From Hofstenia miamia (taxonomy: Eukaryota > Xenacoelomorpha > Acoela): DNA of 64,000 nt. Both the position numbers and the translations under genes were made by a program. The notes beneath the pieces are model-generated. The model was not told the DNA's origin and ran no database searches. It was given only the letters and a program-made list of their open reading frames with translations. The DNA is taken from positions 6,462-70,461 of the forward strand of contig SCFE01000120.1 in assembly GCA_004352715.1 (NCBI GenBank), read 5' to 3'. Below are positions 22,416 through 33,767 of this stretch, one piece after another; within the stretch, counting starts at the first letter, position 1; each line of letters begins with the position of its first letter.

Positions 22416-25400
22416 ATGATACCAATAGGGAAGAAATGTGAGTCACCAGCTCCTCCGCCCCATCACCACCAAGTGAGACGAAAGATGGAGCTTAGTCATG
22501 ATGGTACCTCCTCATTGAGGCTTGATGAGGCATGTAGAAACAAACAAGAACAACACAAAGGTGCTGAGGAGAGTCCTATTCCGTGTGGGCAACACGTAGC
22601 TCCACACTTAGGAGAGGAGACAGCATCGACACCGTCCTCATCTCGCTACTCCGTGGGGGGACACGTACCTCCACGCACGTGAGCAGAGCTGGCACAAACA
22701 ACTTCACAAACTGTAAAAACTAAAACTTTACATTACCCTTTTAGTGCAATACAAAGTGTAAATATATCCCCTAAGAGTGATTTGATAGCCCCCTCAACCT
22801 CTGATACTTCCGTTACTTCAACAGTCAGATCACAGAAGATGGAAGAACAAAAGAAAAGGATGTCAAAAGTTGGTGAAGAAACCCTCCACCCCTACTTCAC
22901 AGCTACATGTAGAGCAGTACATTACGTCTGAGACAATATTTTGGAAGAGACACAGAATCAATTGTGATGGACATATAACGACAAACAGCTAGGTTGTTCT
23001 ATTGATATGATACCATTTATAATTGATGTGGAAAGACGTCCACAAATAAATTCCATAATATGCTATGATTCCAGTATGCTTGAAGGTATTACCCGTTCAT
23101 ATTGGCGCAGTACAGTCCACACTTCCTTTGACAAAGATTTCTCCATATATAATTTATGCAAATTTCTCAATAATGGTAGCATAATTCAAAGCTTCGAGTG
23201 TGTGAATATAGATTTCCCAAACCTTCTTGTAATCTATTTCTTATGTATTCATGAGGTACAGGATGACAACATAATGGAGCAAATTGAGATTGCGCATAGG
23301 ATAGCAAAAGTCGAAAGAATATGTCTTGTAATAATTCTCCAAGAAGAACACGAAGACAGTATCCCCGACGTAATAGAGAGCCTTCACTACAGAATGGAAA
23401 ATTTTATTATTCTTTATTGCTCTGCCTATTCTCAAATATCGATGCAACACATGCACATGCAATCAGTAACTAAACTTTTACTTACAGATTTAATGCTATG
23501 TGAAAAAAATTCCCTCACACAGACTGGCAGTGGACACCAAACTCTTAATTGACACCATACTGCAAGCACAGACACTGGAAGTATTAAACGTTCCCTCCAT
23601 ATACACAGTAACAGATCTAAGAGTCAGTTTTGCTTTTGCGCAAAGTGTTGATACACTACAGGAGATCCAAGTGATATGGTCTGATATGAAAGCTACTAAA
23701 AACCCTGAGTCTGATTGGCCCAATCTACATATAAAAAGCCCTAGTTCCCAATACCATCCCTCCATTGAGCAGTTACTACATGAAATTAAGTTCTCCTACC
23801 ACATGCAAGACCAGAAAAACTTTAAGTAGTTTTTGTTTTCTGAGGAAAGAGTGCCAGATATTTATGCGAGAGGTGCCATATGGATCATTTCCATTTATCT
23901 CACTAGAGATCCCCATTTATGTTTACCTATCAATCAAAATAAACGAAAAGCAATGTCCAAAACAGCGGATCATGAAATAGCAGTCTGTCCTCTTGCGTGG
24001 AAAGTGAAGAATTGGTTATTACATAAATGTACACCACCATCTTCTCCCTGCAAAACTAAAAGGGCTGTGGATCATTACGAAAAATATTATGCCCGACTGG
24101 TGGGGGCGAGTAGTATAACAGGAAAAATGTCAATCATATTGATTAGCAATCAGCTGGGAATTTGTCCGTCAGACATCAATATTTTTTCAGAAACAATGAA
24201 AAAGTACATGTGGGGTGCCACTTCTGAAACTAAGTTTGCAATTTTTTCCTCAGAGAATGCCCCGTTAAGCACCAAGAGATTAATTGAACGACAACCTGGT
24301 TCAATGCAAACCTTTTTGGAGTTGATAAGAACAAGTGGGGTGATAGAGAAGAATGAGAAATTCTTTGATGCACACAGGATCTCTTACCCAGAATGTGGCT
24401 ACGGAAAGTTCGCAGAATCCGCCAGACAAGTTGAGAAAGAAGGAAAAATAATCCCTATTACTATCTTTGAACAGGTTATGAAGACTCCTGAACAGTTCTA
24501 TAGAGAAGAGGAATTACTAGCTACATCTTCAGTTCAATTATCTCCACACATCCGTGACCTCATAGAGAAAGCGAACTTAGAGAAATTTGGTGGATCACCT
24601 CAGCCTACTCCTCAATGGTCAATTACAGAAAATGAGCGGATTCTCATGCTAGAGCATGACCCTTCCGATTTTGATAAAGAGTTGTCGACTCAAAAGAGAT
24701 TATTAGTGGAAAACAACGAAAAAGATGTGCTTGGGATGATGAAGTGGTGTTTAACTGAGATGTTTTCAAAAGAGGAACTAGTCATTCTACAATCTCCAGG
24801 GCAACAAGTAGCTCTGGACGTAGAATGCACTACTGCTCGCATGAAGATTTCTAGCAAACAAATTGAAGAATTGCGTAAACATGGCTTAAGAAATCGATTC
24901 TGGGATACAATTAAGCATGCGCAGATTAATTATCCTGTTATGATTGGAACCCCTAGTTTACAAACCAAGTGTTCATTTGCAGACTTGGAGTGCAATATTA
25001 GAAAAGAAAATTTATTATGCATTCCCCCTCCATGTGTTGAGACTCCACTTATTCAACCAAAATGGCAAGTAAAGAAAAATAAGAAGAAAGTGTCAGCCCA
25101 TTTTCCTGATAGATTGAATTATGTGAGTACTTCTGCTGAGGCAAATAGACTAATGAAATCTGATGAATACAAGGTGGCACGTGAAAAATTACTAGCTGGT
25201 GATAACAGAGAAAGAATCTTTATTGATGGAAAGCTGATGATTCATGATATCTTTAACAGAGGGACTGTGATTAACAAGCAACTAAGGAAGGTACATGAGA
25301 CGTTACGAATTACCAACCCGCGGGAGATCTGATGTGGATCAATAACATAGAAATGACCACGAGATATTATGATGTAACAAAGAGGATCGAAATAATAACC

Positions 25401-25877
25401 ATGCTCTGAGCCGATGTTTCTGATCCTGATGAGATGACCTTAAGTCAGGTACAGGAGTTCTGCTCTTTATTCATGGACCATGCCACCCGTATGGGATCAT
25501 TAAGGGATGTGTTTGAACACTTTTACCCGAACTCCAATATTTGTTCTGAAGATGCACACATGTCCAATACAGATGCATTAATGACTTTGATGGTCACATT
25601 GAAAGGATTCCGCCTTTATGAGAGATTTAATGATACATTTACTCGTCATTTGAATAATCTAAGAAAGAACTGTCCCATCAGCAATCACTTGCCTATGATC
25701 CACTATTTTAAACTAAAAGATGAAGTCATGACACAGAGAGAGGTTTTAATGCAAATTTCCCACAAGCCACAGTACGCTGAATTAGAACAATGGGAAGGCC
25801 AATTAGCAATGGAAATGGTTATGGCCACTCAGCATATAGTCTCAGGTCCTACTCTGCACCTACTGCCACAGAATTAA
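22416..25877 (+). pseudogene. A1 ORF3: large unknown protein downstream of pol
   Basis: About 1150 codons in the envelope position. I recognise no family: no signal peptide, membrane segment, polymerase motif, P-loop or zinc cluster is evident. The N-terminal 130 residues are Pro/Arg/His rich with HVAP/HVPP repeats. Conserved blocks shared with M3 include STVHT-FD-DF near 23120, PDIYARGAIWI (23851), WKVKNWLL (24000), LVGASSITGKMSIIL (24100), YPECGYG (24388), GKIIPITIF (24451), VQLSPHIR (24532), ALDVECTTA (24812) and LIQPKW (25050). The copy is broken by TGA at 22681, 22930, 22968 and 25408, a frameshift near 23520, TAG at 23827 and a deletion of about 34 bases near 25330. The end TAA sits four bases before the polypurine tract. 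Conservation across subfamilies suggests past selection on the protein. Confidence 0.8.
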
Positions 25878-25885
25878 TTTTGAGC

Positions 25886-25893
25886 AAAGGGGG
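25886..25893 (+). other. A1 polypurine tract
   Basis: AAAGGGGG two bases before the 3' LTR, the plus-strand primer of reverse transcription. The same tract (AAAGGGGGG or AAGGGGGG) precedes the 3' LTRs at 33749 and 47522 on the minus strand. Confidence 0.8.
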
Positions 25894-25895
25894 CG

Positions 25896-26230
25896 TGTAG
25901 AGTCACTCAGGGAATTTTTGTGATTATTATTCATTTTATTTTTGATTGTATTAACGTCATTCTGACGTCACAGTAATTTCGAGGTTAGTTTTACAAAAGC
26001 TAGTTATGTCCCCTTGATGGTACTAAACATGTTGCTCAAATTTAATTTGTGAGGGAAATTGATAACATGAATAGCTAATACTTAATTTCAATTGTAAACA
26101 AAGACAGGTAATTATTTAGTATTTTGAAGGTGTATAAATTGAGTAACAATGTTGAGAATGGTTAATAGATTTTATCTAGCTTCAATTACTGTTCACTTTT
26201 CTCTCCATTACTTTGTTTAGTATTTTTTGA
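25896..26230 (+). repeat. A1 3' LTR (L2), truncated by gap
   Basis: TGTAGAGTCACTCAGGG start, same sequence as L1 with scattered differences. Contains ACGTCA-TTC-TGACGTCA (to 25970) and TATAAA at 26133-26138. It ends at the N run, which is followed by leader sequence, so it may also be the 5' LTR of A2. Confidence 0.88.
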
Positions 26231-27230
26231 NNNNNNNNNNNNNNNNNNNNNNNNNNNNNNNNNNNNNNNNNNNNNNNNNNNNNNNNNNNNNNNNNNNNNN
26301 NNNNNNNNNNNNNNNNNNNNNNNNNNNNNNNNNNNNNNNNNNNNNNNNNNNNNNNNNNNNNNNNNNNNNNNNNNNNNNNNNNNNNNNNNNNNNNNNNNNN
26401 NNNNNNNNNNNNNNNNNNNNNNNNNNNNNNNNNNNNNNNNNNNNNNNNNNNNNNNNNNNNNNNNNNNNNNNNNNNNNNNNNNNNNNNNNNNNNNNNNNNN
26501 NNNNNNNNNNNNNNNNNNNNNNNNNNNNNNNNNNNNNNNNNNNNNNNNNNNNNNNNNNNNNNNNNNNNNNNNNNNNNNNNNNNNNNNNNNNNNNNNNNNN
26601 NNNNNNNNNNNNNNNNNNNNNNNNNNNNNNNNNNNNNNNNNNNNNNNNNNNNNNNNNNNNNNNNNNNNNNNNNNNNNNNNNNNNNNNNNNNNNNNNNNNN
26701 NNNNNNNNNNNNNNNNNNNNNNNNNNNNNNNNNNNNNNNNNNNNNNNNNNNNNNNNNNNNNNNNNNNNNNNNNNNNNNNNNNNNNNNNNNNNNNNNNNNN
26801 NNNNNNNNNNNNNNNNNNNNNNNNNNNNNNNNNNNNNNNNNNNNNNNNNNNNNNNNNNNNNNNNNNNNNNNNNNNNNNNNNNNNNNNNNNNNNNNNNNNN
26901 NNNNNNNNNNNNNNNNNNNNNNNNNNNNNNNNNNNNNNNNNNNNNNNNNNNNNNNNNNNNNNNNNNNNNNNNNNNNNNNNNNNNNNNNNNNNNNNNNNNN
27001 NNNNNNNNNNNNNNNNNNNNNNNNNNNNNNNNNNNNNNNNNNNNNNNNNNNNNNNNNNNNNNNNNNNNNNNNNNNNNNNNNNNNNNNNNNNNNNNNNNNN
27101 NNNNNNNNNNNNNNNNNNNNNNNNNNNNNNNNNNNNNNNNNNNNNNNNNNNNNNNNNNNNNNNNNNNNNNNNNNNNNNNNNNNNNNNNNNNNNNNNNNNN
27201 NNNNNNNNNNNNNNNNNNNNNNNNNNNNNN
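26231..27230. other. assembly gap, exactly 1000 N
   Basis: Lies inside an LTR/leader junction. About 600 bases of LTR and PBS would be expected here if A1 and A2 share one LTR. Confidence 0.99.
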
Positions 27231-27364
27231 GACGTGATAACAACATATTCCCAGTTGTCTCTTTTGATGGTTTGGATTTGGTTTTGGTTTAGCTTTGGTG
27301 CTTGTCAGCTGGGATAGTTGTTTCCCCTGACGGCAATTGGATTTCAGTGCAAATCTACCAACTG

Positions 27365-27631
27365 ATGTATACAGATCCTTCTTCTCTCCATTGGAAGGGC
27401 GATCACAATTTTTTAAGTGTTCTGCTTAGTTTAAGTTTGTGTTTTACTTTTTACAATTCTGCTGTTTGTCTCAGTGCTTTATGTGTTGTATTTATTACCA
27501 AGCGCAGCTGTAATCCCACATTTGGGTTTGGATTCTGTGATTTTCATGGGCTGTGTGTTTCTTCTGTGGTTGGGAAGTGCTCCCAAATGTCCATTATCAT
27601 AGTTATTATTTCTTGTTATTGTTCTTGTTGA
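27365..27631 (+). CDS. A2 leader ORF, hydrophobic
   Basis: Same 88-codon frame as A1 16659-16925 with a few substitutions and no stop. It ends three bases before the gag ATG. Confidence 0.4.
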   Translation: MYTDPSSLHWKGDHNFLSVLLSLSLCFTFYNSAVCLSALCVVFITKRSCNPTFGFGFCDFHGLCVSSVVGKCSQMSIIIVIISCYCSC

Positions 27632-27634
27632 TTA

Positions 27635-28453
27635 ATGGATTCAAATCATACAGTTACTTATTCTCCTACTTTTGGGACTCCTCCTAGTGTCCCCTGTGTA
27701 AGTGTTGGCAACCAGGACGTTGCCCCTTGCACCATTGGATTGTTGTTAAATTTCTGTCCTCTGACTTCTCCTACCCAAACGTCTCAACATCAAGATCATC
27801 TTGCATCAACTAGTCCATATCCACGTGAGGGTACTAGCAGCCCCAACATCCAGCAACGGCTTTGCAGAGTTTTGAATATGCAAAATGCTCCTCCCATTCC
27901 ATTCCGTCCCGATAATCGTGGTGACAATGTGATGAACTCTTTGCCACATTTTGATACTCAACAGATGGAAATTGAGCACCTGAAAGATGCATTATCACAG
28001 CAAGTAGCTATGAGAATGGATAGTGAGCGTCAAGTTGAATCTCTCCAAGCTGAGCTCAACACTCAACATGTTGCATACCAGAAAATGGAAATGCGAATGT
28101 TAGAATCTACTGTCGCATTGGAGTTACAAATTCATGAGTTAAAAACCCAGATGTCTAAGTCAGAAGAAGATAATCTCTTAAAGGTTCCTGTTGGCGAATT
28201 TGTTACTCATGCCACATTACACAAAGCTTTAGGGGATTGGGCCAAGAAGATCACTGATCAGTTTGCACAGATGATTTGATCTGGAGAAGGTAGAAATTCA
28301 ACCCCCGCTTGCCTGAGTGTACCCATGCCCTCACCATGTGATGAAAGTAAGGTGACGATTCTACCCACTTCAGTGTCCTCATGCATCCCTTCGTTTGTGT
28401 CGTCCAATCTTGCATTTATACAAGCTACTCAAGCATCTATCGCTACTGTTGTT
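27635..28453 (+). pseudogene. A2 gag, N-terminal half
   Basis: The ATG opens an intact frame to 28279 with MDSNHTVTYSPTFGT and the coiled coil MEIEHLKDALSQQ. It lacks the inserted base that breaks A1. A TGA at 28277-28279 replaces the CAA of A1 (17573). The frame then continues in homology with A1 (SVSSCIPSFV) to the gap. Confidence 0.8.
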
Positions 28454-29453
28454 NNNNNNNNNNNNNNNNNNNNNNNNNNNNNNNNNNNNNNNNNNNNNNN
28501 NNNNNNNNNNNNNNNNNNNNNNNNNNNNNNNNNNNNNNNNNNNNNNNNNNNNNNNNNNNNNNNNNNNNNNNNNNNNNNNNNNNNNNNNNNNNNNNNNNNN
28601 NNNNNNNNNNNNNNNNNNNNNNNNNNNNNNNNNNNNNNNNNNNNNNNNNNNNNNNNNNNNNNNNNNNNNNNNNNNNNNNNNNNNNNNNNNNNNNNNNNNN
28701 NNNNNNNNNNNNNNNNNNNNNNNNNNNNNNNNNNNNNNNNNNNNNNNNNNNNNNNNNNNNNNNNNNNNNNNNNNNNNNNNNNNNNNNNNNNNNNNNNNNN
28801 NNNNNNNNNNNNNNNNNNNNNNNNNNNNNNNNNNNNNNNNNNNNNNNNNNNNNNNNNNNNNNNNNNNNNNNNNNNNNNNNNNNNNNNNNNNNNNNNNNNN
28901 NNNNNNNNNNNNNNNNNNNNNNNNNNNNNNNNNNNNNNNNNNNNNNNNNNNNNNNNNNNNNNNNNNNNNNNNNNNNNNNNNNNNNNNNNNNNNNNNNNNN
29001 NNNNNNNNNNNNNNNNNNNNNNNNNNNNNNNNNNNNNNNNNNNNNNNNNNNNNNNNNNNNNNNNNNNNNNNNNNNNNNNNNNNNNNNNNNNNNNNNNNNN
29101 NNNNNNNNNNNNNNNNNNNNNNNNNNNNNNNNNNNNNNNNNNNNNNNNNNNNNNNNNNNNNNNNNNNNNNNNNNNNNNNNNNNNNNNNNNNNNNNNNNNN
29201 NNNNNNNNNNNNNNNNNNNNNNNNNNNNNNNNNNNNNNNNNNNNNNNNNNNNNNNNNNNNNNNNNNNNNNNNNNNNNNNNNNNNNNNNNNNNNNNNNNNN
29301 NNNNNNNNNNNNNNNNNNNNNNNNNNNNNNNNNNNNNNNNNNNNNNNNNNNNNNNNNNNNNNNNNNNNNNNNNNNNNNNNNNNNNNNNNNNNNNNNNNNN
29401 NNNNNNNNNNNNNNNNNNNNNNNNNNNNNNNNNNNNNNNNNNNNNNNNNNNNN
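28454..29453. other. assembly gap, exactly 1000 N, at a strand switch
   Basis: Left of it retroelement gag reads plus; right of it retroelement ORF3 reads minus. The inversion point is therefore unsequenced. Confidence 0.99.
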
Positions 29454-29996
29454 TCTGAAATGTTGTCACATGTGATAGTGGTGGCTTTTCTCATGGCTAT
29501 GTAGTAAGGGTGTGTTTCACCACCAACTCTGGAAATTTTTCTTCTTCTTTCTTTGTTTTTCTGTGACCTAACAGTAGAAGTTACTGTGGAGGAAGTCAAG
29601 GGGGCTATCAAGTTACTCAACTGGGGGGTATTTACAATTTGTAACTCAGAAAAAGGTTTTCTAGGTTTATAAGTTTTTAATGAAGGGTTAGCCAGCTCCT
29701 CTCACACACATGGGGATATGTGTCTCTCCACATAGGGGCGAGATGTTGAGGGCGTCATCATGATTGCTTTCTCCTCTCCAAATCATGGAGCTATGTGTTG
29801 CCCACACAGAATCAGATTCTCCTCAGCACCATCATGGCGTCCTCTTTTCCTTGTGCCTGCCTCAACAAGCAGAGATACGTGTCTCCCTCACCTAGATGAG
29901 GCTTCTCAACTCACATGGCTACCTTCCATCTTCCTTCTCACTCAATGGTGGGATGGTTGGAGCTGGTGACTCGCTTTTTTGACTGTTGGGATACAT
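29454..29996 (-). pseudogene. M2 ORF3, N-terminal fragment
   Basis: ATG at 29996-29994 in the same place relative to pol as in M3. It reads the Pro/His-rich repeats and then RRKISRVG and HPYYIA, and is cut by the gap at 29453. Stops are present. Confidence 0.6.
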
Positions 29997-30357
29997 TCCT
30001 AAATGGAGTTATAAGATTTAAATCCCAAATGTTGGGATCATAAGCATGGGTAGTTCTCGCCCTTCTTTGGGGGAGCATACGTGATTCTAATTTTTCAGAT
30101 GTAATATTATAATAATTATACTCTGTGTTGGAAAAATCATCCTCAGAAAAACTAGTTAAATTGTCATACTGTTCATAGATATCAACACCATTATCTACTA
30201 ATGTAAATTCGTTATTATCATCTATTATGACATTTTCTATGTCTTTTATTGTTCATTTGAGCCACTGAAATGTACTGTTTTACCATTATTGAAAGTGTAA
30301 GTGTTGTGGTCAAGCACCTATTTAATAGTGAGAGGACCTTGCCAGTCATTAGCAAGT
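29997..30357 (-). pseudogene. M2 integrase C-terminal/pol tail fragment
   Basis: Reads KLANDWQGPLTIK, then a TAG, then VLDHNTYT and the acidic tail with RARTTHAYDPN. It is fused at about 30358 directly to protease sequence (KGKLRDA), so roughly 3.9 kb of pol is missing. Confidence 0.75.
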
Positions 30358-30628
30358 TTACTGCATCTCGTAACTTGCCTTTGAGGGAGAGAGAATTCCC
30401 AGAAGCGTCAATGAGTTTGACACCAGATGGGTCTAAAGATTCTTGGCTAAAACACAGATCTCGACAGCATTCATTGCTTATGATGGAGGCAGCAGCTCCA
30501 GTATCAACAGTGGCATTGAGGATGTTTCCATTTATTTCTAGCAGTATCAAATTCTTTCTTATCAGCTGAGTAATGACTAGGATGTTTTGTGCACATTTGG
30601 CAGGAGACAGCACTCCAGTTAATTTAAA
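30358..30628 (-). pseudogene. M2 protease, N-terminal fragment
   Basis: Begins at the TTTAAAT shift site (30628-30622) and retains an intact DTGAAAS retroviral-type aspartic protease motif, unlike A1. Truncated by the deletion before the LGNDF region. Confidence 0.8.
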
Positions 30629-32392
30629 TCCTGTGATGTAGTAGGTTCATTGTTTGTCAAATCAACAAGGTTATCAACACAAAGAGATTCGTTAGGATCA
30701 TCTATAATGAAACCCTCACCATCTGCAATTAGCTGTATCTTTGCCTTGCATTGAGACTTGAGGTGTCCCTTTTCTCCGCAGGTAAAGCATCATACTGAAG
30801 ACAGATCAAATCCCTTTTTGGCAATTGTAGGCTTTCTTGTCTCAGGCCTCTTAATCCCAGAAATGCTAGTAATGTCTTTATCAATTCACTGTGAGTTATG
30901 TAACATATAGACCACACTAATGGCTTTCCTGATAATTTTGTGTAGGCTCTCCTCTGGATTGCACTTGACTTCCAAATGGTTCCTAATGGAAGGGGGAAAA
31001 CCTCGACATATATATGAGAAGAGATCGTGACGTGAATATTTGCTCAATAGGCTACTCAGTCAAAAGAGCTGTTCAACCTGGGTAATGTAGTTCCAGATGT
31101 CATCACCAAACTTGAAAGACATATCACACAGCAAAGTCTTATACTGGTGTTTAATATGTGGGGCTCTGTAATGGTCTTCAAAAAATCCAATCAATAACTG
31201 GTAGTCTGTCTTAATATTGTGCTCAAGCATCATATATTGATTGCATGCTAAGCCACTGAGGTAGAGTGGGAACTGTGATACTGCTGACTCCTGTGAATTT
31301 TTATATTGCTTCATCATGAGCTCAAATAAAAAGAACCACTCATTGAACAATTGCAACACAGCATCAATTTGTCCAGTAAATTTAGGGAGAACAGAATGTT
31401 TGCTAAACACTTGCATTTCTCTGTTAGACTTGAGAGGGAGAATAGATTTCTGATACCTCAGCTGATCTTTCACACCTGATTTTCCTAAAAGTGGGCTGGT
31501 ATCACTTAACTGTTCTTTGAACGTGGGCACTACTGTTGTGCTCACTGGATCAGGCAATGATTGGACATACCCAGTCTGAGGGGTGGCTCTGGTGTCAGAG
31601 TAGATACTTGAGTGATAGCCAATTGTGCAAACAGGTTGACTACTAGATGAGTTGGTGCAAAGTGGAACAGAGTTAGGGATCTCCTGAGGGCTTCTGAACA
31701 AATGAGCAGTAGGAGGGGGGTGACTCACCCCAACTGACTGGACCATCTGCGCCACTCAACCAATGATCCTTTTGCCTAACTTGTCCAAGGCTTCATTAAG
31801 TGTGGCATGAGTTACATACTCATCATTTCTCTGCAACTGCTCCTCCTCTTGGCGATGGGAGTTATTAACAGCACTCTTCAATTCATGAATTTGTAATTCT
31901 AAGGCAATGGTCGACTCCAGCATCTGCTGTTCCATCCTCTGGTATGCCACATGCTGTGTATTTATTTCAGCTTGGAGAGACTCCACGTGACATTTGCTCT
32001 CCATCTTTAAGGCCACCTGCTGTGATAGGGCTTCCTTCAAATATTCAATTTCCATGAGGTGAATATAAAAATGTGGCATTGACTGGTCAGTGACAGTGAC
32101 ATAACTGTGAGGACAACTAGGAATTGGAGGAGCATCCTGGGTGTTCAAAATGTGGGGCAAATTTCAGTGATATTCTGGGCTCATGGCACTGGCATCGCTG
32201 TAGGGGATGGTCGCAGCATTCTGATCCATCCTTTGCGTAATAAGAGTAGGAGAATTGGGTTGAGAAAAATTGAGTAAAGATCCAATGGTACAAGGGGTAA
32301 CGTCAAGGTTACCAACCCTTGTACAGGGGACACTCTCAATTGGAGAAGTCCCAAAAGTAGGAGAGTAAGTAACAGTAACACTAGAACTCCAT
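30619..32392 (-). pseudogene. M2 gag
   Basis: ATG at 32392-32390, one inserted base near the start, then frames with the Pro/Ser-rich N-terminus, coiled coil (MEIEYLKEALSQQ) and capsid (LPKFTGQIDAV, PLYLSGLACNQYM). The zinc knuckle near 30790 has its first Cys and downstream residues but the second Cys region is altered. TGA codons at about 32166, 31756, 31057 and 30886 stand where sister copies have CAA or CGA. The stop TAA is at 30621-30619. Confidence 0.78.
30622..30628 (-). promoter_or_regulatory. -1 frameshift site TTTAAAT (M2)
   Basis: Same GAT TTA AAT TAA context as in M1 and M3. Confidence 0.72.
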
Positions 32393-32800
32393 ACTAAATT
32401 AAAGAGAAGAGCAATAATTTCCAGTAACTGACATTAGGGAGCACTTCCACATCCACATAAGAAAAAACATAACATAAAGAGGAAACAACAGGTAACAGAC
32501 CAAATTGGGGAAAGGAACATGGCAGTATCTGGTAATAAATCCAACACATTAAGCACTAAGAAAGTAAAACAAAATAAGGAAATTAACAAGTGACATCAGC
32601 CAAATAAGACACACTAAGGGCTTTGTTGTGTTCCTTCAAGGTTGAGGAAGTTATGATGTACATGGATAGGTGAACTTACACTGAAGTCTTACAGTTATCA
32701 GGGGAAATAACTATCCCAGCTGATATGCACACAAAACGAAAACCAACTAACATCCAGACCATTGAAAGAAACAACAAGATTAAATAGTTATCACATCAGC

Positions 32801-32818
32801 GTCCTGTCATGGTCATCA
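32801..32818 (-). other. M2 primer-binding site, one change
   Basis: TGATGACCATGACAGGAC directly after L3; the third base is A rather than G, which damages the CCA pairing. Confidence 0.55.
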
Positions 32819-33749
32819 TGTAGAATCATGGGCTGGTGGGGTAACTTAACTAGAAACTTAATGGACTCTGCAGAAGGTTTGAATAGCATTTACATCACAG
32901 CCATGATTCTGAGAAATAGAATAACATAGAACTTATAACTTATAGATGTAACATTGGTAATTCATCCAAGTAACCAACTACTTTAGGTAATATCCAAGAT
33001 GACCAATTTGTATGGCTTCCAGCCAAAGCAAAATCTCCAGAGCAAAGTAAAGTGCTTAACCTATTGACTGGTGCTACCCTATTTGTCTCACTTTTAATTT
33101 CTATCTCACATCAAAAAATACAGGATCTCATTTTCATTGTTATCTCTCAGCTCACTATTAAATAATCTGTAATTGCCAGATATTCATGCTAGCCAAAGGC
33201 ATGGTATCATCACAGTGTTAGGTTGTATAAGTGCATGTATGTGTTGAACTACAAATGAAAGGTTTATTATTTCCATATACCTAACTATATATGTAACCTA
33301 ATGGGTCCACAATTCAGACTGGATAGTTAAAAGACCTCCAGAAGCTACTTGTTGCCCCATGCTAGAGAAAGCACTCCCAAATTGTTGCAGATCTTAAGCA
33401 ATAGTTCTCATATCAATATAATATAAAAGAAAAATACAATGGTAAAACAGCAGTTGAGAGTAGATAAAATCTATTAAATGTTCTCTACAATTGTTCTCAG
33501 TTTTATACAAAATTTCATTATTACCTGCCTTTGTTTACAAAATTAGTTGTCTACATAGTTTAATCATGATCAATTATTAGTTCCCTCATAAATTCAATTT
33601 GAGCAATAAAATCATAAGCACCACTAAGGGGATGGTAAACTAATGATAGCAACCTAATATTGAAATACATGAGATGACGTCATGGTGACGTGAATACAAA
33701 ATAAATAATAAAGAAATAAATCGAAAAAGTCCCTGAGTGACTCTCTACA
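32819..33749 (-). repeat. L3: LTR shared by M1 (as 3') and M2 (as 5'), 931 bp
   Basis: Minus reading starts TGTAGAGAGTCACTCAGGG and ends GATTCTACA. A polypurine tract lies just upstream and a PBS just downstream, so one LTR joins two elements head to tail. TGACGTCA at 33675-33682 and TATAAAA at 33507-33501. Confidence 0.9.
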
Positions 33750-33751
33750 TG

Positions 33752-33760
33752 CCCCCCTTT
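33752..33760 (-). other. M1 polypurine tract
   Basis: AAAGGGGGG on the minus strand, two bases before L3. Confidence 0.8.
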
Positions 33761-33767
33761 GCTTAAA

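Larger units (their letters stand above)
15589..26230 (+). mobile_element. A1: near-full-length Ty3/gypsy LTR retrotransposon with a third ORF
   Basis: The order is 5' LTR, PBS, leader with small ORF, gag, TTTAAAT shift site, protease-RT-RNase H-integrase, ORF3, polypurine tract, 3' LTR (cut by a gap). Integrase after RNase H places it in Ty3/gypsy (Metaviridae). From LTR start to LTR start is 10,307 bases, so the whole element would be about 11.2 kb, long for the group because of the 3.4 kb ORF3. The copy is defective: gag has two frameshifts and a stop, pol has three TGA codons and one frameshift, and ORF3 has stops, a frameshift and a small deletion. The 3' LTR continues into a gap, after which a second gag copy starts. 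Confidence 0.93.
27231..28453 (+). mobile_element. A2: second plus-strand copy, leader and gag only
   Basis: Starts in the leader just after the PBS position and is nearly identical to A1 16525-17740, so the two are close relatives. It is cut by the next gap inside gag. Confidence 0.85.
29454..33749 (-). mobile_element. M2: minus-strand copy with large internal deletion
   Basis: Reading minus: LTR L3 (33749-32819), mutated PBS, leader, gag, start of protease, then a deletion junction near 30358 to the integrase C-terminus, pol tail, ORF3 N-terminal part, gap. L3 also has a polypurine tract upstream and so doubles as the 3' LTR of M1. Confidence 0.85.

Noticed and set aside
23833-25332. ORF3 as a captured viral nucleoprotein.
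   Set aside because: The size and lack of membrane parts made me consider it, but I found no diagnostic motif; a structure search would be needed.
22416-25877. ORF3 as an envelope glycoprotein.
   Set aside because: No signal peptide, no membrane-spanning segment and no Cys-rich ectodomain pattern in either A1 or M3.
26227-27237. Long open frames spanning the N runs (also at 819-2105, 28379-29620 and 41009-42172).
   Set aside because: They consist of N and are not coding evidence.
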